Shown here in pieces: positions 1 through 7,489 of a stretch of 10,204 bases of DNA. Numbering within the stretch: the first letter of the stretch is position 1; every line of letters starts with the position of its first letter. This stretch comes from Gammaproteobacteria bacterium. Its GTDB lineage: Bacteria; Pseudomonadota; Gammaproteobacteria; Competibacterales; Competibacteraceae. Under the pieces are notes generated by a model that made no database searches, was not told where the DNA came from, and saw only the letters and a list, made by a program, of their open reading frames with translations. Location of the stretch: NCBI GenBank assembly GCA_003562535.1, contig PWUP01000301.1:1-10204 (forward strand), given 5' to 3'. A program made the translations under genes and the position numbers.

Positions 1-239
1 CGCCCATCGTCCGAACCTGACAACCCCGGTAGATTCTGTAGGCCGGGCAGTCCTACTTGATACACCGTGTCAATCAGACACGCTGTATAAGCGAGTCCAG
101 AATATACCAGATTTTTGTGGAGGGGCCAGCCATTGGATCACCGCTTATTAGCTTTTAATTCGCATACTGAGTGTGTAGCATGACCTTCTCAACAGAATGC
201 TTGCAAACACTGTTCACACGATTGAAAAAGGATACCCCT
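1..239. other. Leader of the recombinase module without a recognisable gene
   Basis: I see no convincing coding region here. Besides the inverted repeat at 60-88 there is only a weak CCCGG/CCGGG pairing around positions 25-48. A reading frame is open from a GTG at 171 into the gene starting at 240, but the first 23 codons do not resemble the HTH domain and have no good ribosome-binding site, so I treat them as upstream DNA. Confidence 0.4.
60..88. repeat. Imperfect inverted repeat, possible recombinase or regulator site
   Basis: The arms ATACACCGTGTC (60-71) and GACACGCTGTAT (77-88) pair at 11 of 12 positions around the 5-nt centre AATCA. There is no T-run on either side, so an intrinsic terminator is unlikely. 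Two inverted arms around a short spacer is the form of a tyrosine-recombinase core site, and a recombinase gene lies downstream. It could equally be an operator for the HTH protein encoded at 240-815. The repeat itself is directly visible; the function is inferred. Confidence 0.55.
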
Positions 240-815
240 ATGCCTGAGCGCATTCAACGCAAAGCCATCTACTCGATTCACTCCATTGCCACTTTACTGG
301 GCACATCGGAACACGCTCTAAGCACAGCGTTCCAGTCGGGCCTGTTGCCGGGACGCCAAATAGGTCGTATGTGGTATTGCACCGGTGACTCTCTGCTGAA
401 GTATTTCCGAGGGTCGGACGCCTCAGCACCGCCACCGGAGTTCTTATCGTCTGAGGCCACAGCGGTGAGTCCACCGCACCCTGTGCCCCCGCAGCCATCC
501 AATCCGACGCCTTCTCAGCACTCTGCCCCCCGTGGTGTTGCTCGTCGGTCTAAGCCATCAACGACCTCCCGAGGTAAAAAGTCCACACAACGTGTTAAGG
601 CCGAGTCGGTGCCCACAGAAGCACACGCTAAAAAACGGTATGTAGCTGATCGAGTCAAGCAAGCGCGGGAACAGACCGCAACGAATAATGAAGCCGCGGA
701 GCTGCTCAATCAACAGCAAGTGCCTTCACTGAGTGGGACTCCCTGGACTCACCGCTCGGTGTTTAATTTATTGCGGTGGGGGCAGTTGAATCCACCGACA
801 GGTTCTCAAGACTAA
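240..815 (+). CDS. Two-HTH DNA-binding protein paired with a tyrosine recombinase
   Basis: The protein has 191 residues from the ATG at 240, which follows AAAAAGGA with a 7-nt spacer; GTG 171 and ATG 180 are in frame but poorly supported. Residues about 10-57 look like an excisionase/HTH_17-type winged helix: a Tyr-Ser-Ile start, an LLGTSEHALSTAF helix pair, and a GRQIGRMWY wing. Residues about 60-130 form a Pro/Ser/Thr-rich, then basic, linker. Residues about 148-180 (EAAELLNQQQVPSLSGTPWT and following) resemble the helical repeat of large serine recombinases, with the pattern LN..G(V/I)P...G..W...V..LL. The stop is 5 bp before the likely recombinase start, so the two are probably co-expressed. 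Roles as excisionase, directionality factor or site-recognition partner are inference. I do not recognise a named family for the whole protein. Confidence 0.7.
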   Translation: MPERIQRKAIYSIHSIATLLGTSEHALSTAFQSGLLPGRQIGRMWYCTGDSLLKYFRGSDASAPPPEFLSSEATAVSPPHPVPPQPSNPTPSQHSAPRGVARRSKPSTTSRGKKSTQRVKAESVPTEAHAKKRYVADRVKQAREQTATNNEAAELLNQQQVPSLSGTPWTHRSVFNLLRWGQLNPPTGSQD

Positions 816-820
816 GCGCC

Positions 821-1795
821 ATGTCATTGCCCCAAGCACCGTTGCACCCAGAGGACACGGGGTTAGTCAGTGCCGGCGGCCAAGTCGATGAGTATATTTC
901 AGCGGCGGTGGCGGCGCGAACCCGAGAGGCGTATCAGCGGGATTTGAACCGTTTCTTAGCATGGGGGGGGCAATTGCCGAGTTCAGCGGCTGAGATTGCC
1001 CAGTATCTGTCTGGTCATGCGCACAGTCACCGAATAGCGACACTGCAACGGTGGCGGGTCAGTATTGGCCGAGCCCATACGGCACAAGGGTTAGCGGATC
1101 CGAGCCGCTGTGAGTTGGTCAGAACGGTGTTACGGGGTATCAGTCGTGAGCATGGTTGTGCTCAACGCCGGGCCACACCGGTGTTACGCGATGAGGTTAT
1201 GGCCATGGTCAAGACGTTAGGGTCAACACCCAAGGAGGTGCGTGATCGCGCGTTGGTACTGGTGGGCTTTGCCGGGGCGTTACGTCGCTCGGAACTGGTG
1301 GGCTTAATGGTCAACGACGTGCAGATCGGGCGTGAGGGGTTAACCCTCAGGCTGCGGCGCTCTAAAACGGATCAAGAGCAGAAGGGACGCGAGATCGGTA
1401 TCCCCTATGCCCAAGGGCCAATCTGCCCAGTACAGGCTTTGCAAGCGTGGCAGCGATTGATCGAGGCGTGCGACGCTCAACATCACCCCCAATGGTCTGA
1501 TGACCAACGCCCGATCTTCCGTGGGGTCAATCGCCACGGTCACATTGCTTGTCAGGCGCTCAGTGATCGAGCGGTCAACCAAGTGATCAAAGCCCGTTGC
1601 CGAGCCATTGGTTTGGACGCCGAGGCGTACTCCGGACACTCACTCCGTGCCGGATTTTGTACCTCAGCCGCTCAGGCGGGCAAACCCAGTTGGCAGATAC
1701 GCAAGCAAACGGGGCATAAAAGCGAAGTCATGCTTAATCACTATATCCGTGCAGGACGCTTATTTGCTGATAATGCATTAAATGGGTTGTGGTAG
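821..1795 (+). CDS. Tyrosine recombinase / site-specific integrase
   Basis: This is a phage-integrase-family enzyme that cuts and rejoins DNA through a 3'-phosphotyrosine. From the ATG at 821 it has 324 residues; an in-frame GTG at 776 would add 15 and overlap the preceding gene by 40 bp. The N-terminal SAM-like core-binding domain covers about residues 20-105 (ARTREAYQRDLNRFLAWG). The catalytic residues all appear present: R155 in GALRRSEL, K182 in RSKTD, H273 and R276 in HSLR, H299 in TGHKS, and the nucleophile Y308 in NHYIR. The length suits a small XerCD- or integron-like integrase without an arm-binding domain. A run of eight G (963-970) lies early in the gene and is a slippage risk. It converges on the hydrolase gene with a 38-bp gap. 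The substrate site is unknown; the inverted repeat at 60-88 is a candidate. Confidence 0.93.
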   Translation: MSLPQAPLHPEDTGLVSAGGQVDEYISAAVAARTREAYQRDLNRFLAWGGQLPSSAAEIAQYLSGHAHSHRIATLQRWRVSIGRAHTAQGLADPSRCELVRTVLRGISREHGCAQRRATPVLRDEVMAMVKTLGSTPKEVRDRALVLVGFAGALRRSELVGLMVNDVQIGREGLTLRLRRSKTDQEQKGREIGIPYAQGPICPVQALQAWQRLIEACDAQHHPQWSDDQRPIFRGVNRHGHIACQALSDRAVNQVIKARCRAIGLDAEAYSGHSLRAGFCTSAAQAGKPSWQIRKQTGHKSEVMLNHYIRAGRLFADNALNGLW

Positions 1796-1833
1796 GTTAA
1801 GCGCGCGCGACGAACAGTCAGGGGGCTCATAAG

Positions 1834-2955
1834 TCAATCCTGTAAGAGTTTGCCCGGCAGGCGATAGTCTAAGGGATGGACTCCAGCGATTTTAGCCACG
1901 CATTGCCCTGGACGCACAAGTGAGTCCCGTACCCGGGTAAATAATACCCCTTCGGTGCGGCTGCAGATCGGGATGCGGTGGTTGATGTGGTGGACATCGA
2001 TTAATTCAGCAATGACATCACCGACGCCGACCTGGGCACCCAGCGCCTGATGGTACACCAGTAATCCTGCCCCCGGCGAGCGCAGCACGTCCACGCCTTC
2101 CAGAGGCACACACACTCCCTGCGGGGGAGGTAAGGTCTCAGGGGTACCGGTAATTACGCCTTGGCGCTGGAGAAAGCGATATAAACCGGCCGCATCTTGG
2201 GCGGCCAATGTGTCGTTGACCTCATGTTGTCCGCGCAATTCGAGGGGACAGGCAAAACAGCCTAAGGGAACCCGCTCACCGTAATGTTGACGCAAGACCC
2301 GCCATGGACTGCTATTGGCCTGATCATACGCTTCGCCGCCGGGATCATCTTCTAGTAATAAAGCCATGCAGTGCATATCGGCGGCCAGTTGTTGCGCCAA
2401 GGTGCTCTGGTCACGCGGGGCGTAAAGATGCAGCAGGGCATCATGATCACAATGCAGGTCAAGGACATAATCGGCATCGATTGACTGGCTGAGCAACAGA
2501 GCCTTCAGTGCTTCGCCTTCGCGCTGGGTGGGCAATGCCGCGACTTGGCGACACAATGCGGCACGAATGATATCAGCATTCGCTTGAGGGTCATCCCCCA
2601 GCGACTCGGCTAATAGCGGCACCAGCCGTTCCCCCAGTGCGGGTACAGCTCGATTAAAATTGCCGGTGACATCGAAGTCGTAGCGCCCTAAGGTGTATCC
2701 ATTGAGAAACTGGCTGAGACCGATGGGGTTGGCAAACGGCACAATGACAATCTCGCCCTGTACTTGGTCGGGTGCAGCATCCAACCGCTCTAGCAGGTGC
2801 TGCAAGGCCAACATACCCGGCGCTTCATCGGCATGCAGCGCCGCCTGTAAATACGCTTTGGGACGACCGCAGCCGTAGCGATGCACCAGCAGGCTGCGGC
2901 GATTACCGGCGGCCACTATGGGTAAGTCAAGATTTACGCTTTGACGTGAGCTCAT
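1834..2955 (-). CDS. Succinylglutamate desuccinylase/aspartoacylase-family zinc hydrolase
   Basis: This is a 373-residue member of the AstE/AspA (M14-related) family, zinc enzymes that hydrolyse N-acyl amino acids or related amides. The likely zinc ligands are H41 and E44 in LHADEAPG and H168 in DLHCD. GNFNR (98-102) fits the substrate-carboxylate Arg/Asn motif, and E238 in CPLELRG is the likely catalytic Glu. The C-terminal 80-90 residues form the usual beta-barrel-like domain (RSPGAGLLVYH, GVGDVIAEL). The ATG overlaps the TGA of the upstream Sir2 fragment (ATGA, 2952-2955), suggesting translational coupling; an AGGA lies about 11 nt upstream. No ast arginine-catabolism genes are nearby, so an AstE role is not supported and the substrate is unknown. 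Confidence 0.88.
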   Translation of the reverse strand: MSSRQSVNLDLPIVAAGNRRSLLVHRYGCGRPKAYLQAALHADEAPGMLALQHLLERLDAAPDQVQGEIVIVPFANPIGLSQFLNGYTLGRYDFDVTGNFNRAVPALGERLVPLLAESLGDDPQANADIIRAALCRQVAALPTQREGEALKALLLSQSIDADYVLDLHCDHDALLHLYAPRDQSTLAQQLAADMHCMALLLEDDPGGEAYDQANSSPWRVLRQHYGERVPLGCFACPLELRGQHEVNDTLAAQDAAGLYRFLQRQGVITGTPETLPPPQGVCVPLEGVDVLRSPGAGLLVYHQALGAQVGVGDVIAELIDVHHINHRIPICSRTEGVLFTRVRDSLVRPGQCVAKIAGVHPLDYRLPGKLLQD

Positions 2956-3326
2956 GGGATTGAATGTCCTATGCAGGCGGCTAATACCTCAGCACAGGGC
3001 AGACTGATTTTCAGTGCAAGCTGGGGATCAGCACGAGTACGCCCTAGGTTGAGTGCCGCAATAGGTTTGCCTTGATCGTAGGCTGTTCGGCAGAAGCGAT
3101 AACCGGAGTACACCATCAGTGAAGAACCAATAACCAACACTGCGGCGGACTGCTCGAGCTGGGCATAAGCCTGAGCGACACGCTCGCGTGGAACATTTTC
3201 ACCGAAAAAGACCACACTGGGTTTAAGCAGCCCCCCACAGTGCGGACAATCCGGTACGCAAAAGCCCTCATTAACGCTGGGAGCGACCATGCTCTGGGGG
3301 CACCGTAGCAGCCGTCGTTGTAACAC
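2952..3326 (-). pseudogene. N-terminally truncated Sir2-family NAD-dependent deacetylase
   Basis: The frame encodes about 124 residues matching only the C-terminal part of a sirtuin: half of the zinc ribbon (C27 and C30 in DCPHCGG), VVFFGENVP (39-47), IGSSLMVYSG (66-75) and a nucleotide-binding NLG followed by AD....KI (93-107). The N-terminal Rossmann half with the GAGIS motif, the catalytic His region and the first zinc Cys pair is missing; family members are about 250-290 residues. The only start is a GTG at 3326 without a convincing ribosome-binding site, and in-frame sequence upstream soon meets a TAA. The gene therefore lost about half its length, probably by a deletion that joined it to the small gene just upstream. 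Catalytic activity is very unlikely. Its TGA overlaps the next ATG, so the intact gene was probably co-translated with the hydrolase. Confidence 0.8.
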
Positions 3327-3420
3327 ACCGCAACTGATACCACTCCCTTATTCCAATCGCTAGCGGTATGGCAAAAAATAACAGCGCCTTGCCGGCAATT
3401 AACCATTCAGCACCACTCAT
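3271..3420 (-). CDS. Small single-span membrane protein, tail probably altered by a deletion
   Basis: A 49-residue protein starts at the ATG at 3420, preceded by GGAGA with an 8-nt spacer. It begins MSGAEWLIAGKALLFF, and residues about 6-24 form one hydrophobic segment (LIAGKALLFFAIPLAIGI) followed by REWYQLR, as expected for a short inner-membrane protein with a cytoplasmic basic stretch. From about residue 32 onward the sequence changes character (Thr/Ala, then Pro/Arg) and reads across the start of the Sir2 fragment in another frame. This suggests the original C-terminus was lost in the same deletion that beheaded sir2. I cannot name the family. It may be a non-functional relic, or still be made as a membrane peptide. 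Confidence 0.5.
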   Translation of the reverse strand: MSGAEWLIAGKALLFFAIPLAIGIREWYQLRCVTTTAATVPPEHGRSQR

Positions 3421-3541
3421 TATCACGTTCTCCGTTAGTTCAATACACATAGCATGAAACACTCATTCCTACCTACACGCCCTATAGAACGCAATCGCTT
3501 GTGACACTGCATGGTTATATTCCGTTCCGTATGATGACCCC

Positions 3542-4687
3542 TCAGCGTACTACCCGACGCATCCAGCCGGTGGTTGCAACAGCGGTTCCGATCCCCGCCA
3601 ACAGCGTCGCAAACAGGTAAACGCTTGCTGGGCTGACCCCATCCCAAAGATAACCGCTCGTTAGGCTGCCCACAGCTCCACCCAGCCCGAAACTTAGCGA
3701 GGAGTACAGCGCCTGCCCGCGTCCCTGCAGACGACCGGGGAAGTATAGATGTATCAGTGAAATGGCCGCCGCGTGATAAACTCCATAGCTCGCTGCATGC
3801 AACAACTGGATCAGCACTAGCGCCGCCATGCTCTCAGGAACAGTGGCCAATAGCCACCAACGCAGAGTGGTCAGCACCAGCGTCAGCGTCATCAACGGCC
3901 AGGCTCCGAAACGCAGGATCAAGCGCGGCATCAGAACAAACACCATGACCTCTGCCACCACTCCGAGCGCCCAGAGTTGGCCCGCAAAGGCGCGGCTGAA
4001 ACCCTGCGCCTCTACGTACAGGGTAAAAAAAGCGTAATAAGGACCGTGGCTGGCCTGCATGAAGAAACAGGCCAGCAGCAAGGCGATCACTTCAGGGCGA
4101 CGGAGTACGGCCAATAGCGCATTCCCCCCGTCGTATGTCGGCTTCTCATCCAGCGGTTCATGAACGTGTAGTGTGGAGAGGTAAAGTCCGGCCAGCAGCA
4201 CCAGCATGATCCATGGAAGCCACTGGATTGACAGCCGGTCGAGCAGCCAGCCTAGACCGGCCACCACTAGGATAAATCCGATTGATCCCCATAGCCGTAC
4301 CAGCGCATAGCGGTGACTGCTGCGTCCCAGCACGAGCAGGGTGGTCGCCTCAAACTGCGATAAGATGGCGTTCCAAAAGAAACTGAAGAGCATCATCACT
4401 ACAGCCAGCCACCAGTAACCGGAGTGGAACAGCACCCCAGCAAAGGCCAGCAGGGCGGTCAGTGCGCCAAGGCGGATAATCGGCATGCGTACCCCGGCCC
4501 GGTCTGCAAGCCAGCCCCAAACATTTGGGGCGATGATTTTAGTCGCTAGGGTGATCGCCATCAGTTCGCCGATCTGGGCACCACTGAACCCCAGTTCGGC
4601 GAGATACGGAGCCCAGAAAGGCATGAAGGCCCCGACGCTGGCGAAATAGAAAAAGTAAACACTGGAGAGACGAATGTGCTGGTTCAC
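3542..4687 (-). CDS. MFS transporter, HcaT-like (MFS_1_like) permease
   Basis: The protein has 381 residues and about 12 hydrophobic segments, the size of E. coli HcaT (3-phenylpropionate permease family). The signature loop between helices 2 and 3 is present as GWLADRAGVR (58-67). RYALVRLWGSIGF (126-138) matches the conserved stretch of this subfamily, as do SHGPYYAFFTLY, LWALGVVAEVMVF and the C-terminal GQALYSSLSFGLGGAVGS. The start is a GTG at 4687; in-frame sequence upstream offers no better codon and the ribosome-binding site is weak. The gene lies 102 bp after ygiC and 121 bp before the small membrane gene, so it may have its own control. Proton-coupled uptake of a small organic acid or nucleoside is plausible from the family, but the substrate cannot be read from the sequence. 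Confidence 0.88.
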   Translation of the reverse strand: MNQHIRLSSVYFFYFASVGAFMPFWAPYLAELGFSGAQIGELMAITLATKIIAPNVWGWLADRAGVRMPIIRLGALTALLAFAGVLFHSGYWWLAVVMMLFSFFWNAILSQFEATTLLVLGRSSHRYALVRLWGSIGFILVVAGLGWLLDRLSIQWLPWIMLVLLAGLYLSTLHVHEPLDEKPTYDGGNALLAVLRRPEVIALLLACFFMQASHGPYYAFFTLYVEAQGFSRAFAGQLWALGVVAEVMVFVLMPRLILRFGAWPLMTLTLVLTTLRWWLLATVPESMAALVLIQLLHAASYGVYHAAAISLIHLYFPGRLQGRGQALYSSLSFGLGGAVGSLTSGYLWDGVSPASVYLFATLLAGIGTAVATTGWMRRVVR

Positions 4688-4740
4688 GAACAGAGGCGCA
4701 AATGCCCGACGGTGTACGATGGGTTCACCCTATCATGCGA

Positions 4741-4760
4741 GGCTGTGAATATATACAGCC
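4741..4760. repeat. Short inverted repeat in front of the MFS gene
   Basis: GGCTGT (4741-4746) and ACAGCC (4755-4760) are perfect 6-bp arms around an A/T-rich centre (GAATATAT). It lies between the ygiC stop and the MFS start. No T-run follows on the minus strand, so it is a poor intrinsic terminator. An operator overlapping a promoter is as likely. Confidence 0.35.
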
Positions 4761-4789
4761 ATCTACACTGATCGGTGGCGGGTCTGTGC

Positions 4790-5944
4790 TTAATCCAAAA
4801 TAATATGGGGTATAAACCGAGCGCTATCTTTGGTGATCAAGGTATGATCTTCACGAATCCCTATGCCTGCCGCACTATCGCCCACCACCCAACTGCCTAT
4901 CAAAGTATAATGGCCCGCAAAATAGGGCAAAGGCTGTAGCCGCTGTCGGATGACTGGAGCATCTGCATACGGCCCCGGTTCTCGGAAGCGCTGGCCTGCC
5001 GAGGTCATCAGCTCAACATTCGCCCCCTCACGAGAAAACAGCGGTTTGCGCACCCAGCCGGGTTGCAGCCCAGCCACAGCTCCGTCATCAAAATGACTTT
5101 CCAGCAAGTTCGGATGACCTCGGTGTTTATGCCACAGTAGCGGCAATAGGCCCTTGTTCGACAACAGCAGTTTCCACAGCGGCTCCACCCACAAGGTCTG
5201 CGAGCTGAGAAGATCAGCGGCAAAGTCCTCACTCAGCAAGAACTCCCAAGGGTACAGTTTAAACAGACCGGTAATGGGCTGCCCTTGGAGATCATAATAC
5301 TGACCGTCCAAACTACCAATGTCCTCTAGGGCGATATAGCGACCGTCGATACCCTTTTGCGTGGCGATATCCAATAGATAATCCACAGTCCCTCGATCCT
5401 CGACACACTCTCGTACACTGGTGAAATAAAACGGTTGGGGTAGGTCGAGACGGCTGAAGGCTTCTTCTAACTGATCGTGCAAGGAGTTGAACTGATCTGC
5501 GCCTTGCGGTAATCGTCCCCGTCGCACCATATCCTCCAACCAAACCCACTGAAACACTCCACTTTCATACAGTGCCGTCGGCGTGTCGTAATTCAGCTCC
5601 AGTAACTGGGCAGGGGCATCACCTGCATAAACCAGATCCATACGGCCATATAAATACGGGTCGCCACGTCGCCATGAGGCGGCTAAGGCGTCACGGTACG
5701 CTACGGGGATCGCCAGTTGATCCAGTTTATGCTCATCGGCCAGAATATCGGGAATGATATCCAACGCCATGGCATGCAGCTCTTCGGTGACGGTTTCGAG
5801 ATCCTGCTCGATTTGGCGCAGAGTGAATTGATAATAGGCGCTTTCATCCCAATACGTTTGGCCATACAGGGTATGAAACTGGAACCCTAAGTGTTGGGCA
5901 TACGCCTGCCAATCGGGGCGTGGCTGAATCGCTATCCGCTGCAC
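4790..5944 (-). CDS. ygiC: YgiC-type ATP-grasp ligase (glutathionylspermidine synthase family)
   Basis: This 384-residue protein aligns along its length with E. coli YgiC (about 386 residues), a stand-alone synthetase-like domain of the glutathionylspermidine synthase family. Visible family motifs are PDWQAYAQHLGFQFHTLYG (10-28), LELNYDTPT (115-123), RECVEDRGT (178-186), LFKLYPWEFL (227-236), SNKGLLPLLW (262-271), KPLFSREGANV (300-310, ATP-grasp loop) and GIGIRED (360-366, metal/ATP site). It should join an amine to a peptide-like carboxylate using ATP, but no amidase domain is present and the natural substrate of this branch is not settled. The GTG start lies 2 bp after the ygiB stop, so the two are translated from one message. 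All core motifs look intact. Confidence 0.94.
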   Translation of the reverse strand: MQRIAIQPRPDWQAYAQHLGFQFHTLYGQTYWDESAYYQFTLRQIEQDLETVTEELHAMALDIIPDILADEHKLDQLAIPVAYRDALAASWRRGDPYLYGRMDLVYAGDAPAQLLELNYDTPTALYESGVFQWVWLEDMVRRGRLPQGADQFNSLHDQLEEAFSRLDLPQPFYFTSVRECVEDRGTVDYLLDIATQKGIDGRYIALEDIGSLDGQYYDLQGQPITGLFKLYPWEFLLSEDFAADLLSSQTLWVEPLWKLLLSNKGLLPLLWHKHRGHPNLLESHFDDGAVAGLQPGWVRKPLFSREGANVELMTSAGQRFREPGPYADAPVIRQRLQPLPYFAGHYTLIGSWVVGDSAAGIGIREDHTLITKDSARFIPHIILD

Positions 5945-5946
5945 GC

Positions 5947-6507
5947 CTAGCTACCCAAGCTGCTGCGAGCTGCCGCCTGTTGGCCAAACCCCCCTCGGCG
6001 CACCATCTGGGCACGCTCGGGTTGTACCGCAGAAGGTGTCACACTCACCCGCCCCGTGTAGCTGGACACCGGATGGTTGGTCGCGGTGCGAAAGGTAAAA
6101 CGATCATCGCGCGATTTGTACAAAGGCTGAGTGGGTACAGCCGAGCGGGGCGCGGCTGGTGTGGCCTGACTGCTTGCACTTAACATACGGCCTACCATAT
6201 ACCCCATCATCATTGGCATAAAGAACCCGCTGCCCTGATGGGTACTCGGTACGGTTTCACACGATCCCTGACCAAAATCAGCTTCGCAGTCCTCTTGACT
6301 CAAATAACGCGGGGCAACCTCAGTATGTAAAGCCATTGCCTGCTCAAATTCGGCCTGACATTCTGCGGGAGTGTAACCATATAATGCCGAGCATTCATCA
6401 GGATTGTTAAACACTAAAGCGTCCACCGGCCGCTCACCACAACCGGCCAGCATCAGGGTAGCCGCAGGGGCCATTAGGACTAATGCGGTTTTTTTGCTGC
6501 GTTTCAT
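5947..6507 (-). CDS. ygiB: YgiB-like lipoprotein (DUF1190)
   Basis: The protein has 186 residues from the ATG at 6507, which has AGAGG 6 nt upstream; an in-frame TTG at 6513 is less likely. It begins with a lipoprotein signal: MKRSKK, a hydrophobic run, then the lipobox LAGC with the lipidated Cys at residue 23. Conserved DUF1190 features follow: NPDECSALYGYTPAECQAEF, YLSQEDCEADFGQGSCE, a Met/Gly-rich FFMPMMMGYMVGRM stretch, and the C-terminal RRGGFGQQAAARSS that matches the TRGGFG end of E. coli YgiB. Several Cys residues suggest disulfides in the periplasm. No Asp follows Cys at +2 (it is Gly), so outer-membrane sorting is expected. It is paired with ygiC as in enterobacteria, where the function remains unclear. 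Confidence 0.93.
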   Translation of the reverse strand: MKRSKKTALVLMAPAATLMLAGCGERPVDALVFNNPDECSALYGYTPAECQAEFEQAMALHTEVAPRYLSQEDCEADFGQGSCETVPSTHQGSGFFMPMMMGYMVGRMLSASSQATPAAPRSAVPTQPLYKSRDDRFTFRTATNHPVSSYTGRVSVTPSAVQPERAQMVRRGGFGQQAAARSSLGS

Positions 6508-6522
6508 GATCAACCTCTTAAT

Positions 6523-6552
6523 AACGTATGCGAGCTGCGTTTAAAATGTCAA
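6523..6552 (-). promoter_or_regulatory. Candidate sigma-70 promoter for ygiBC
   Basis: On the minus strand a perfect TTGACA -35 (6552-6547) is followed after 18 nt by TACGTT (6528-6523), which keeps only part of the TATAAT pattern. It lies just upstream of the ygiB ribosome-binding site in the 90-bp gap after parB. The implied leader is very short, so the -10 assignment may be wrong. Confidence 0.4.
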
Positions 6553-6597
6553 CGGCAATAGGGCAAGCCCCCGAGAACATTAAACTGAGGTCGGGTG

Positions 6598-7485
6598 CTA
6601 ACCGTCAACGCGCGTGCTGAACTCGGGTAGCCCCATCTTTTCTAGCAATCCATCCAGCTCATCCAAAGAATGATAGCTAATGCGAAGTTCTCCACGGGTT
6701 AAATCCTTAGAATTAGGTTTCACCAAAACCGGTGTACCTAGATACTGATTTAGACGCTCTGTTAACTCTCGGATCGCTGGATCAATAGGCTTTTTACTGG
6801 TTCTTCGACGACTGGGTTGCTGTTTTAACTGCTGTACTTGAACTTTAAGTGTTTGTACAGACCATTCTTTTTCAACAGACCGTTTAGCCATTTCAAATTG
6901 TAATGCTGTTGATAAATCTCGTAGAATCAAAGCATGGGAAGCACTTAAAGTGCGTTCAGCGACAAGTTCTAATACATCATCACTCAGTTCTAAAAGATGT
7001 CGCATGCGAGTCATACGGTCGACTGAAATACCCAATGCTTCAGAGAGTTCTTGTTGTGTCAGATTATAATTCTCAAGCGCAATCCGATATCCTCTACCTT
7101 CATCAACTGGGTTTAAATCTTCACGCTGAAGATTTTCAAGTAAATTCCACAGACCTGCATCGCCATCACTGATATGAGTTTTGACTATACACGGTATGGT
7201 GGTAAGACTAGCGAGCTTGGCTGCCCGCCAACGTCTCTCACCTGCAATAATCAGGTAATGGTCTGCTTCAGCACGTACAATTAGGGGTTCAATGATACCT
7301 TGCGACTTCAGTGTTTGTGCTAACTCTTTGAGCTTATCTTCATCAATATGGCTACGAATTTGCCAAGGGCCGGGACGAAGCATCTCAATAGGTAACAGTT
7401 TTAATTGATCTGGCCGTTGAAGTGGTTCTTGGCCTTGCAGTGCCATATCCATAAGGCTAGGACGACGTGTTTTATTTTTAAACAT
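6598..7485 (-). CDS. parB: ParB-family partition protein (CTPase clamp)
   Basis: The protein has 295 residues from the ATG at 7485, preceded by GGGAGGT with about 7 nt spacing; longer in-frame starts inside parA are not supported. The N-terminal ParB/Srx CTP-binding domain spans about 27-130, with GERRWRA (82-88) and ENLQREDLNPVDE (117-129). A DNA-binding HTH domain follows (LTQQELSEALGISVDRMTRM, 142-161). A basic Gln/Arg linker (216-232) leads to a Spo0J-like C-terminal dimerisation domain (GELRISYHSLDELDGLLEKM, 265-284). ParB loads on parS DNA, slides as a CTP-dependent clamp and stimulates ParA. It starts 4 bp after the parA stop. No canonical Spo0J parS consensus is seen in the window, so its centromere is probably different. 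The gene is A/T-richer than ygiBC. Confidence 0.93.
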   Translation of the reverse strand: MFKNKTRRPSLMDMALQGQEPLQRPDQLKLLPIEMLRPGPWQIRSHIDEDKLKELAQTLKSQGIIEPLIVRAEADHYLIIAGERRWRAAKLASLTTIPCIVKTHISDGDAGLWNLLENLQREDLNPVDEGRGYRIALENYNLTQQELSEALGISVDRMTRMRHLLELSDDVLELVAERTLSASHALILRDLSTALQFEMAKRSVEKEWSVQTLKVQVQQLKQQPSRRRTSKKPIDPAIRELTERLNQYLGTPVLVKPNSKDLTRGELRISYHSLDELDGLLEKMGLPEFSTRVDG

Positions 7486-7489
7486 TGTG

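Noticed and set aside
1340..1639. Minus-strand open frame inside the recombinase gene
   Set aside because: It is antisense to the catalytic domain, whose motifs are conserved on the plus strand; no family resemblance.
3324..3350. GSGIS-like string in frame upstream of the Sir2 fragment, reminiscent of the sirtuin GAGIS motif
   Set aside because: It lies directly after a stop and is followed at once by sequence from much later in the sirtuin fold; the same DNA reads as the WYQLR segment of the small membrane protein, so it is probably chance.
4741..4760. Intrinsic terminator after ygiC
   Set aside because: The stem is short, its loop is A/T-rich and no T-run follows on the minus strand.
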